Assembly (NCBI GenBank): GCA_009823505.1
Contig: VZQC01001595.1
Coordinates: 88,799 to 152,798 of the forward strand
Direction of reading: 5' to 3'
DNA length: 64,000 nt
From: Rhizomys pruinosus
Taxonomy: Eukaryota > Chordata > Mammalia > Rodentia > Spalacidae
Shown: positions 22,119-32,795 of the stretch, one piece after another
Position numbering within the stretch: position 1 is the stretch's first letter
Layout: each line of letters begins with the position of its first letter
Program-made: the position numbers and the translations under genes
Notes under the pieces: generated by a model
The model's input: only the letters and a program-made list of their open reading frames with translations
Database searches by the model: none
Told to the model about the DNA's origin: nothing

Positions 22119-22409
22119 CTGAACCTGAAAACCATTTAATTTTTAAATATATGAAACTGTTCATTTCAAAACTCAGAAATATACAGTAAAATTGATAATT
22201 TACTTTGTTTAGATAAGAGATAAATGTTGCCAAATAATCAACTACAGGTGAATAAAACAAATTGGGAATAATGTTCTCAAGCTAAGAACATAAAAAGCTC
22301 AAGATTTTATGCTTAAACTGAATAGCTCATTAACTATGGGATCATAGGCATGTAAGTAATTTCATCTTTTAAGGACTTGTTTCATTGTTTCCAAAATGTG
22401 AAAATTGTT

Positions 22410-23223
22410 CGATCACCTTCAGAGTTTCCGGTTTCAGGTTGAGGTCTTTGGTCCATTTGTAGTTGATTTTGGTACAGGGTGAGAGGTAGGGGTTTTGCCA
22501 CCACCATTTGCTGAAAATGCTATCTTTCCTCCAATGAGCTTTTTTGGCCCCTTTGTTGACTATGAGGTGGCTGAAATTGTATGACCTAAAATTTGGATCT
22601 TCAACTTTGTTCCATTGGTCAATGGGTCTGTTTTGGGGCTTGTACCAGGCTGTTGTTATGACTATAGCCCTGTAATATAGCTTGAAGTCCAGTAAGGTGA
22701 TCCCCCTGTATTATATTTTTCAGTCAGCGTTGCTTTAGCTATTCGTGGTCTTTTGTTTTTCCATATGAATTTAAGGATTTTGTTTCCAAGTCTGTGAAGA
22801 AACTCATGGGGATTTTAATTGGGATTGCACTGAATATGTATATTAACTTGGGTAGAATGGGCATTTTTACTAATTTTTCTAATCCATGAGCATGGGAGGT
22901 TTTTCCATCTTTTGATGTCATCTTCAATCTCTTCTTCAGGGGTTTTAAAATTTTGGTTGAAGAGATCTTTGGTGTCTTTGGTTAGGTCTGTCCCCAGGGT
23001 TTTTTGTTGTTGTTATTGTTGTTTTTGGGTTTTTTTTGAGGCTATTGTGAGTGGGAAGGTCTTTTTATATTCCTTCTCCAGCTGCATGTTGTTGCTGTAA
23101 AGAAAGGCTACTGATTTTCCTAGGTTAATTTTGTATCCTGTCACTTTACTGAAACTCTTAATTGTTTCTAGGAGTTTCCTTTCTGGTGGAGATTTTTTGC
23201 ATCCCTCAGGTAAGCTATCATAT
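22410..23223 (-). mobile_element. Inverted ORF2 segment of the twin-primed L1
   Basis: Reads on the minus strand from just after the reverse-transcriptase FADD region to the ctgaaggt block. The peptide KINLGKSVAFLYSNN (from about 23120) is typical of L1 ORF2. Stops are present. Confidence 0.9.
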
Positions 23224-24642
23224 GTTGGCAGCAAACTACAAGACATAGGAGTAGGAAAGACTCTAAATCAAACAGAAGCCACACAGCAAATAAGGTTAAC
23301 ACCTGACAAGTGAGACCTCATCAAACTCAAAAGCTTCTGTACAGCAAAAGAAACAATCAAGGAAGTGAAGAGAAAACCCACAGAGTGGAAATAAACCTTC
23401 ACCAGTGATACATCTGACAAAGCATTAACATCCAGAATATATAAAATACTCAACAAACAAAGAAGAAAACAAATGACTCACTCTAAAGATGGAGTAAAGA
23501 GCTGAACAAGATTTTACCAGAGAGAAAGTAAAGATGGCTAAGAAACATCTTAACAAGTGTTCAACATCATTAATAATTAAGGAAATGCAAATTTAAACCA
23601 CTCTAAGATATCATCTCACTCCAATAAGACTGGCTAAGATCAAGAAAACAAAAGACACCAAATGCTAGAGAGGTTGTGGAGAAAGGAGAACACTCATCCA
23701 CTGATGGTGGGAATGTAAACTCCTACAACCACTGTGGAAAGCAGTGTGGAGAACCCTTAAAAGATTCAAAATGAGTCTATTACCTGACCCAGTCATACCA
23801 TTTCTGGGTATATACCCACAAGACTCATCCTACCACAGAGACGCACAGCCATGTTCATTGCAGCTCTCTTCACAATAATGAAGTGCTGGAACCAACCCAA
23901 ATGCCCCTCAAGAGATGAGTGGATAACAAAAATGTGGTACATCTACATGATGGAGTTCTATGCAGTGGTAAAGAAAGATGACATCATGAACTTTGCAGGT
24001 AAATGGATGGAACTAGAAACCATTATGCTAAGTGAAGTGACACAGTCCCAAAAAAACAAATGGGGAATGGTTTCCCTCATTTGTGGATCCTAGCACCAAA
24101 TCCCCCAATTGAAAGGCAGGTTGAGCAATGTTATTGTTATATTTCTTTCTATCTGAAAGCAACTGTGATGTTATAATGTGAATCTCTTAATGAGCCCTAG
24201 AATTAACTTACCACTTACTTTCAGACATGGTAATTAATGTATATGAGTGGAAAGTATATATTCATATTTTAGAGTAATATAAAATTAAAGGGAAAAAAGT
24301 GAACTCTAAACATGTATCAGAGTTAACATACAATTTATTCTTGGAGGACATAATTCTGGTACATATATGATATTTATATAGGCATATTTTGGAGCAATAC
24401 AGTTGGCAGGGAACCACAACAACATAAGGACTGCGTCAAAGAACAGACTGATATAGTTAAATTCTGTCCAAAACAATAAACTTTTGCAGAGAAAAACTTT
24501 AAAAATAAGTAGAGAAAAATGCAGGACATGTATGGCAGAATGCATGATCTGGTGTGGGGTATGAGGAAGGGAAAGGCAAATATGTCTAAATTGAACTAAA
24601 AAGTGTCTAAAATACACAAAACATCAATAAAAGTGTTATATT
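23224..24642 (+). mobile_element. Forward ORF2 C-terminus and 3'UTR of the twin-primed L1
   Basis: The ORF2 C-terminus ends near 24093 (peptide [20 protein letters not shown] shortly before). About 550 bp of 3'UTR follow, ending caaaacatcaataaaag. A similar 3'UTR occurs at 49260-49790. Confidence 0.9.
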
Positions 24643-24712
24643 AAAATGTGAAAATTGTTTATATTAGCACTTCTAAAAGTGTATTTGAAAAATTTTAATC
24701 TCTAGAAGCTTT

Positions 24713-25045
24713 TTAGTGTGTGTATATGTACACATGTGCTTGTGTGTGCCTTTCTGTGTATAATCATGTGTAAAGATGCACAGGCACATGTGTATGTGGA
24801 GTCTAGAGGACAATCTTCAGTGTCAGTCCTCAGATGCCATCCATGTGTTTTTGAGGCAAGGTCTCTCTCTGTCTGGAATTCATGGAGGCTATGCTTGCTA
24901 GCTAATGACCACTGTGGACCTACAAGTCTCCAGCTCCTGGGCACAGCATTCTTTATATTTTATGATGTAGGTTCTAAGGATCAGACTCAGGTTCTTATGC
25001 TTATTCAAGAAGCATTTTGTCAACTGAGCTATCTCCCCAAGCCCT
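24713..25045 (-). mobile_element. B3/B4-type composite SINE
   Basis: The right end, caactgagctatctccccaa, is the tRNA-like head on the minus strand. The middle holds a B1-like block (tttttgaggcaaggtctctc) and the left a TG-rich tail with cagtcctcagatgccatcca. The order fits a rodent B4/RSINE-type fusion. Confidence 0.65.
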
Positions 25046-27118
25046 GTTTATAATTTTCATAAGAAAAGAAAAAAAAAAAAAACAGTTCTCTATCAAATTT
25101 TCATAAGGATGGTTACATCAAACAAAGTCACATAGATTTGCTTTGTTTAGGACTTATCATGGTTCTTTCCGTCTACAGATGTGTACGTTTTTCAGCTTAT
25201 CTAATCACTCTACCCTTCATCGACTCCACCCCGGCCTCCAGTATCTGTGAGTCTACTGCGTAACCTTTGAAAATGCTTATCAAATCCTTCTTGATGGAGA
25301 CAACTCAAAAGTACTTCTGATAACTTTCTCTGCCTTCCGTTCTATTAGGACACGTAAACCCATGCATACAAGAGGAATGAAGTCATTAACTGGTTATCCT
25401 AATGAGATGGTTTACCACAGAGATTCTGAGCAGTTTGCACAGTACTATGTTCTGTGCTGCATGAGTAGACACAGATAAGCTCAGTGTATTAATTAGGAAA
25501 CCCTAACATCTTTAGAACAGGGTGAATATTCAAAGCAGGGTGACACTAGCAGAGATAAAAGATAACAATAGTCACAAAAGCAAAAGTAAGAAAAGAAAAC
25601 ATAAAAAAAAAGAAAAGAAAACATCATGAATCAGAAAAGTTTGAACCCTGTCCCTAACTCACACCAATTATTTTTCCTTCCTTTCCAACAAATGTAAAAA
25701 CCAAGCTACAGTACTTAAAAAAAAAAAAGCCTCAGTTTACTTCTATTCTGGAAGCTCATATTCTTACTCCTAAATTGTCAGACTGTGAACACAGGATCTT
25801 TTTGTAATGAATGAGCTAGGAGAAACAGTAGACTACTTTTTCCACACCACTATCAGCAGTCCAACTTTATACACTCATGTCTGTAAGGAAAAGGTCATCC
25901 TAACTTTTCCAAAATTCCTTTGTAATATATCATGTTATTTGTACGCTGTCAAAAGCTGGCTGAACCCCAGGTATCCACAGCAATGCACAATTCCTAGAAA
26001 ATTTAGCTTATGACGTTTCTGAGGCTGTTTATTATTCTACAGGGAAGATATCTGGTTATTACATTAATGGCTATTGGCTTACTTTATCATTTCTTTCACA
26101 ATGCTATTCTTACTTTACCACTCTTTCACAATGCTATTCTGAACACAAATATAGGAAACTTAAATATGGTCACATCGGATAGATGACTGCTTTTGCAACA
26201 GCTTAACAATATGATGTGAGTGATGAACCCCAGCAGTCCTTTCTCTCCTAGTACTATTTATTAGCAACGGTGTTTTGTTTTGCTTATGTTACTAGAAATA
26301 ATAGTCTATTAAGCAATTCCCATTATACATTTTGGTAGCCAAATACAAATAACAACCTTGCTAATTGGGTTAATAACACAAGATTCTTGAAAAGAAGTTG
26401 TACAAATGCATTAAAGAAAATACGGAGTTCTCTGTCAGAGTTGTAGAAAGCAGAGCAATAGTATACAGAACTAGAAACAAAAGGATAATAGAAATTTGTG
26501 GCTTCCCGGGGCAAAATTTCTGGGAATGGTGTCAGTAATAATTTAATATTTAATACTGATTTAGGGCTCCCCTTGATGATAATACAGCTATTTGTATTTA
26601 ATTTAAGCCTTAATAGAAAGAAGAGAAATATAAGAACACATATTTCTCCTATAATATTATAGTTTTTAAACACTGGCCAGCTAAAAAAATTATCTTTAGC
26701 AATAGAACGTATTTCCCTACTAATTCCTATGCTTTCACTACTAGTTGTGCTACAGGAGATAAGCTTGATCTATTACTATCAGTAAGAAACATCTATAAAA
26801 TATTGAATTGAATACATGTTTGTGAGTTAAAGGGTCACTTTCAGTCTTTCAGCTAAGTAAACTATAACATTTCCTAGTCTTTCTGCTTCCAAGTTTTCCT
26901 TTGGCTAGTTGAATAAAAACTACATCCATAATTACATAATTTATGCTGTATTTAATATTATTAATATGGAATCAGATCTAGAGAATCAATACCATTAGCA
27001 TCTAATGTAGAGAAGTTAATTACTGACTTAAAGATCAATAGCAAAATTCTTATGAGATAAAATTATATTGGTCTGAAATCTTATTTCAACACTTACAGGC
27101 CATCTATTCAGAGCATGT
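25046..27118. other. Unique AT-rich sequence
   Basis: About 2 kb with no recognised repeat or exon. It contains an A-rich run (25062-25082), an imperfect tandem copy of a roughly 28-bp unit ending ttcacaatgctattc (about 26090-26143), and ORFs only at chance length (up to 116 codons). Confidence 0.45.
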
Positions 27119-27131
27119 AAAGAATTTTAAA

Positions 27132-27290
27132 CCAGGCATGGTGGCACATGCCTTTAATCCTAGCACTTGGGAGGCAGAGGCAGGCGGATCTTTGTGAGTT
27201 CAAAGTCAGCCTGGTCTACATAGTGAGTTCCAGGACAGCCAGAGCTACAGGGAGACCTTGTCTCAAAAAGACCAAAAAAAAAAAAAAAAA
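27132..27290 (+). mobile_element. B1 SINE
   Basis: Full-length, head accaggcatggtggcacatg, with an A18 tail. The target word aagaattttaaa before the head recurs as agattttaaa after the tail. Confidence 0.95.
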
Positions 27291-27372
27291 GATTTTAAAT
27301 ACTTGTTGAGTTCAAAAAGAAAGCTGCTTTCAACAGTAAAGTTGCTTTGAGTACAGTATAGGAGATTCATGG

Positions 27373-27590
27373 GGCTATAGAATTGGCTCAGTAGTGAAGA
27401 GCACTTGTTCCTCTTCCACAGGACCTGAGTTCCGTTTCCAGCACCCATATCAAGCAGCTCACAACTGCCTGCGTAACTCCAGCTCTGGGGTATCTGGCAC
27501 CCTCTTCTGGCCTCTATGAGCACCTGCACTCATGTGGCATAAAAACACAGAGACACACATCCACATATATAAAACAAAAAATAAGTATTT
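27373..27590 (+). mobile_element. B2-type SINE, diverged
   Basis: Head ggctatagaattggctcagt and a caccctcttctggcctctat block; the tail holds cacatatataaaac. Confidence 0.8.
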
Positions 27591-27995
27591 TTTAAAAAGA
27601 GACTCACAACCCATAAACCAGTATTTTCTGACCTTAGTCTTTTGCATTCAGTGTCTATTCCTCTTTTTCCTGTCAATATTATGCTCCCTTCCCTTTGAAA
27701 ATCCATTTCCCCTAATAATCCACTTTTATTCCATTTTATTTTAGATATTTGAAATTTAAATCACTTTTATTAGGCAAGAAATGTGTCAATAATCAAATCA
27801 TAAATGTCCCCTACTTGGGAACTTCTTATGTGGTCTGACTGACTGATGAAAAGAATGAACCTTTGCTCTAGGTTTAGACTTACAATAAAGGGGTTGAATC
27901 CAAAACCTAAACAACTGTTCACTAAACCTTCACATGAGTAACGAGAATGTTTGGCAAGTAATAATCATTTTACTAAAACTTAAAAATAATACAGA
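27591..27995. other. Unique sequence
   Basis: Nothing recognised. Confidence 0.4.
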
Positions 27996-27997
27996 AG

Positions 27998-28243
27998 AGG
28001 GCTGGAGAGATGGCCTAGTGGTTAAGAGCGCCAACCGCTCTTACAGAGGACCCGGGTTCGATCCCCAGCACCCACATGGTGGCCGAGAACCGTCTGAAAC
28101 TCCAATTCCAGGAGAACTCCAGTTCCAGGGGAATCCGACACCCTCTTCTGAGCTCCACGGCATTGCACGACATGGGTGCACAAACCTGCATGCAGACAGT
28201 ACATTCATAAACATACAGAAATAAATAAAATTAAAAATAATAA
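27998..28243 (+). mobile_element. B2 SINE, young-looking, with internal repeat
   Basis: Head gggctggagagatggcctag; A box tagtggttaagagc and B box gggttcgatcccc are intact. It has the duplicated aactcc.attccagg.g unit. Tail ataaataaaattaaaaata. Confidence 0.95.
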
Positions 28244-28439
28244 AATAATTATACAGGAGAAAAAATAACAAATGTCAAAATTGATTTCCTATTAGAACAG
28301 GTTTATTTAATATATAATATTTTAGATGTAGAGTAGATTATATGATAAAAGCTTAGAGAAGATAATCTCTAGCAGAAGGCTAGATGCTAGAGCAGGTTTC
28401 TAACATGCATGGTTGTTGGTTTTTTTAACTTTTTAAAAA

Positions 28440-28633
28440 AATTTATTTATTTTTTATGTGTATTAATGTACTGTCTACATGTATGTCTGTGCACCCGTGT
28501 CGTGCAATGCCTCAGAGGTCAGAAGTGGGTGTCAGATTCTCCCGGAACTGGAATCAAAGACGGTTCTCAGCCACCATGTGGGTGCTGGGGATCGAACCTG
28601 GGTCCTCTGCAAGAGCAGTCGGCGCTCTTAACC
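28440..28633 (-). mobile_element. B2 SINE, head-truncated
   Basis: Minus strand; the B box complement (ggggatcgaacctggg) is present, but the last ~20 bases of the head are missing (it stops at gcgctcttaacc). It has a single copy of the internal unit. Confidence 0.9.
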
Positions 28634-28894
28634 AACATGACTGTTTCTGAGTACATAATTTTGTTAGATGTTTTCTAAACTTACATTTACTTCCTGGTTT
28701 GTTGTTTTTTCCCAATCATTTCTTTTTCATGACCCTTTGATCCTATCTATGACGCAGCTGAAATAGTATACCCATAGTTTTCAAACCAATTGTTGTATTC
28801 TCCATAACACAATCAAGACTTAATATCAAACATGATCTTGAGACTCATGATTTCAAAAGTAAGTTTAAACTGTATCTCACTGCCTTTTTTATTC

Positions 28895-29042
28895 TTCTCA
28901 TAACACTCACCAGAATCTGTAATTGTTTCATTTCCCTGTTCTGTGTCCTTGGAAAAAGCAAGAACCTTATCCGTCTTGCTCACTGTGTATCTCTAACATC
29001 ATGTAGAGTGTATGGAATAAATGAATCAATGGAAGAATGGAT
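28895..29042 (+). mobile_element. L2 LINE 3' end
   Basis: The order cttgctcactgtgtatctc and ggaataaatgaatcaatgga fits the conserved L2 3' end. Ancient mammalian repeat. Confidence 0.55.
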
Positions 29043-29937
29043 AAGTGACATCTGGTGACAGAACAGAGTGGACGCCTTTTCTGCAGGAAGCTTTCTTTAT
29101 GTTTCATGAGACTCCATGAGTGAAAAGCTCATAGATAGAAGTTTCTCAGCTCCTTCTTGCTTGCCTACTTATGGCAAATTTATACTGATCCCCAGGTGGA
29201 TGCTTCCAATGGACCCCTGACATTCATGGACTTAGCCACAGTGGGCACAAAGCAATTTTTCATGCTTTGGTGCCCTTACTCTGTCCTGAAACCTTATTTA
29301 GCAAAGGAAGCCATGGTATATTTTCTTCTCATCATTTTAACATTTTAGTCTATATAAAATTTGGATCTTTCTATGTTTTGCCAACAAACACTTTCTGTAA
29401 CATTTAGAACATCTGGTCCACAGCTTCTAAAACCCATAGGATGTCCTGACATAAGCAATAGCTAAGGCTGTATTATGCAACATTTCAGTTATATTACATT
29501 ATGAGAGTGAGTATGAGAATGAGCAAGTGCTTTATAGACTAAAAAAAAAATCCCATAGGAGTGAAATAAATAATTATCATGATTATAACTAGCATCATTG
29601 TTGCCTTAGCAAAAACAGAAACCTCACACATTTCATTCCTTTGGCATTTTCGAATTGATTTTTTGAAGTCAGCACACAAAGTATGGGTTCCATTTGGGCA
29701 TTTTCATACGTGTATATCTTTATAGTTTGTTCTTATTCTTGCCCTTCACTAAGAACCCCCCTTTATCTCCCTTGCCTGCTTTCACAGTTAGAAAACATTG
29801 AGCTACATTCTTTTATTGAAGAACTTGCTTCCTGAAATTAAAATAGAAATTTTCAAAAGATCACACATCAAAGGAAAACTATCGAAGCTTCACAAAAACC
29901 AGCCCTTGCTCCCCAGTGCAAAGGACAGGTATTTATT
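29043..29937. other. Mostly unique sequence
   Basis: 29640-29790 has a faint L1-like 3'UTR look (T-rich with cattttcatacgtgtatatc). Otherwise nothing recognised. Confidence 0.35.
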
Positions 29938-29952
29938 AGCAGTTTTCATTTT

Positions 29953-30825
29953 TTTTATTTTTTTTATTGATGGTTTGTGTATTTCATATATTCAGTTCAG
30001 GCATATTTCCCTTTCCCTTCCCCCCACACCACCCCACCCCATCCCAGATCATGCATTCCGCCATAACTGTCCTGCATCTCTCTCTCAGTTTTTTTTTTCA
30101 TTTTTTAGCAATAAGTGATAATTTATGCATACAAACATCCTTCATGTAAAACCAATTTGCAGGGAGTTGTGCCCAAACCCACATAGCCCATGGGTCCCAC
30201 CATCCAGCATGGGGGGGGGCTTGTATGTTCAATCAAGTTGATCAAATGAGTGTCCAGACTATATTGCTGTAGTTTCACCATTCACCCCAATCACAGCCCT
30301 TACATTGTACCACACACCCTCTTACGCAGATTGTTCCCTAGGCTTAGAAAAGGGGCACAGGTGGATGAGAAGCAAAACAGTCTACTTTCTCTGGAGCTGT
30401 TGTCTTGGACTCTGGTCAATTCTGGCTGTTTCCTTTCATGGGCTGACAGTTTGTCCAGGAATAACCTTTTGATCCTACTAATGAAGCACAAGCAATTAGA
30501 TATATAGGTATTTAAACAGTACTAATTGTTATGGTAGGTTACTTTGGTATAGACACAGATGTTTGGATGGTATGTTAATCCATGAATTACATTTTTTTCT
30601 GTTAAATATGACAGGGTCTTACTGTGGCTTATAACATCTCCTAACCATTAGAGGATGTAAGCTTGTGGCATCAGCCTTGGGTTATTCTTCCAAGGAGAGA
30701 GCCAATAGCCAATTAGATTTGGGATATGCAGGCATATGACTGCCTCTGCTGCACAGTATTTCCAGGCAGGTGAGGTGTAGCTGGTGCTGATGGAGGAGGC
30801 TTGCTTGACTCAAGGAGCAGTTTTC
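29953..30825 (-). mobile_element. Family A L1-linked repeat, 5'-truncated insertion
   Basis: Minus strand; T-rich tail at the left, then an L1-type 3' end (tgtatttcatatattcag, C-rich tract), then family A body shared with 33500-35197, 41745-42322 and 54350-55900 (for example gtccagactatattgctgta and cttataacatctcctaac). A perfect 15-bp duplication, agcagttttcatttt, flanks it at 29938-29952 and 30826-30840, so it moved as one unit of 873 bp. Confidence 0.85.
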
Positions 30826-30840
30826 ATTTTCAAGAATTTA

Positions 30841-32781
30841 CTCCCTACTATGAAAGACAAGCTTGATTTCCCCTTGACACAAGCCATCTTCTTCAACTCC
30901 TCATTATGCCAGTTAACATAGGAGCACCTCAAATCTTACTAGATTCTTACAGAAGAACAAGAAATTGTCTAAACACTGTAATTTGAAGCATATTAGAAAG
31001 TTCCATACATGTGCCTAGAAGTCTAGGTCTGGGGAATTGGATAAATTGAGTAATAGCTCAAGTGTCCTCCGGTAGTTTCAATTAATAAGCAAAGGGTATT
31101 TCTAAGCAAATGAGAGTACAAAAATGTATCAATGAAACCTCTTTCTTGGACATACAAATATTTCTAGGAAGTAGTGAATTAAATGCTTTCAAAGGCACTT
31201 ATTGCAGAGAACCATAGAAGTGAACTTGTAAGTAAATTCCTGTTTCATAATTTTTATCTCTGCTATTCAAAAGGATCCAGCTCCCTTATTACCATTGCTT
31301 CTTCATCTTGATTTTAAAAATCTGTATATCAAGAGTCCCTGATAGCTATAATTTACCAAATGATACTACAGGCACTTGTATAAGTTAGTAACATATTCTT
31401 GCAAGGAATTTTATTTATGGAAAAAGAAAGCCATCAAAGTTTGAAAGAACCAAACTATTACAAAGAGTTATTTTTATAATACTGACATACTCAGCTTCCT
31501 CCAACTATGAAAGTCTGAGGAGCAAATGATGAAGCTATCTATGATAATTGGCACCTGAGAAGCCCATTATTATTTACAAAGATTCCACAGTGACCTAAGG
31601 CATCACTGATGGCTGGATTGAAATTGCCATTTATAAAGAAACTAATGAGTAATATCAAATAGGCTTTTAAAAATATGTATAATTTAGCTTTAGCATTTTC
31701 CATAAAGTAGAGGTTTAATTCTGCCTCTGACCTTTCATGAACTTCTAGGAGTATACAGTCTTTTGGTGAAAAGGTAAAAAATAAAGACTCTTATTTTCCT
31801 AGTAAAGTAGTAATTACACTTAAGTTGATGTAATTCCGATGTTTGTGGGAGATCTTTGTAATTTACTCCTCGGTAGGCTCTCTGTGAAGTTTTTTTTTTT
31901 TTTTTTCCCTGGAGAGAGTTAAAAAAAAAAAAAAGAAAACTAACATGCTTGCAAATTGGATAAGTGTTGCATTACAGTGGTTTGCAACCCATTGATAGAC
32001 CTTTGTGCTTTGAACTTCAGTAACAGCATTCCAGAGATTAAAATCGCTTTAACCAGCAAGCATTTGCTTTCTAAAAGTCCCTATTTCTGAAGCATGAAAG
32101 CCTTGAGTCTTGAAAGACATGTAAGTCCAAGGAAAGCAAACAGTGCCTCTCCTCAATTGAGTTCAATAGTGGTTTGGGATCTTAGAAAACGACTTTTTTG
32201 AGGCGGTCTACAAATACCCAAAGAAACTTGTCCTTCATTCAATATCTTTGCATTTCTCTGCCACCCTGATAATTATACATGTTGCCAACCCAATTAAGAC
32301 TTCAGGGGGAAAGATGATTATTCATTGTAGCGATTTCACTTTTTAGTCAGTGATAAATTGTGTGAGAAAACTTCATCCTGCAACTTTCCCATCCTCCTAG
32401 AGTGGGGGGTCTTGGTTGTCAGCCAAAGAAACATGCAGGCCTGTCAGTATAACTCATGCTGCTTAGGACCTCCCACCCCCCAAAACCATCGAGCTTTTCC
32501 CAAGCCAGTGCAAAATTAGAACTTTAGATTATTTATCCATTCAGAAATATCTGTGCAATCAGAAACAACTGCCTTGAAAGGCAGTAAAATGTTGCCTGCA
32601 GTCCCCAGGGAGTCAATGCCTGATGAAGCATTTAACCAGCCACTGCTTAGAGCAATCTGCATGCTGTGCATCTATACAGCTAGGAGAGATCATTGGTAAA
32701 TCTGACTGAGCAGTGCTAAGGGGAACTCACAATCCCAGGATTTTTTTCTACAAGTCTCCTCAGGAAAAGCCCCCAAGTTAC
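30841..32781. other. Unique sequence; possible conserved non-coding block
   Basis: About 1.9 kb without recognised repeats. A T17/A14 inverted pair lies at 31890-31934. 31950-32740 has a balanced composition and homeobox-type TAATTA words, so it is worth testing for conservation. No exon recognised. Confidence 0.4.
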
Positions 32782-32795
32782 TGAGAGGTGTTTCT

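Larger units (their letters stand above)
22410..24642. mobile_element. L1 LINE with 5' inversion (twin-primed insertion)
   Basis: 22410-23223 is ORF2 sequence on the minus strand and 23224-24642 is ORF2 3' end plus 3'UTR on the plus strand. The two parts are almost contiguous in the parent L1: the inverted part ends with the ctgaaggt block that normally sits about 13 bases before the gttggcagcaa block where the plus part begins. A perfect 17-bp duplication, aaaatgtgaaaattgtt, flanks the whole (22393-22409 and 24643-24659). This is the classical product of twin priming. There is almost no poly(A) after the aataaa at the 3' end. The reading frames are broken. Confidence 0.93.

Noticed and set aside
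25046..27118. A hidden gene or RNA in the longest unique AT-rich stretch
   Set aside because: I looked for long ORFs, splice-like blocks and structured RNA and saw only chance-length frames and A-rich runs.
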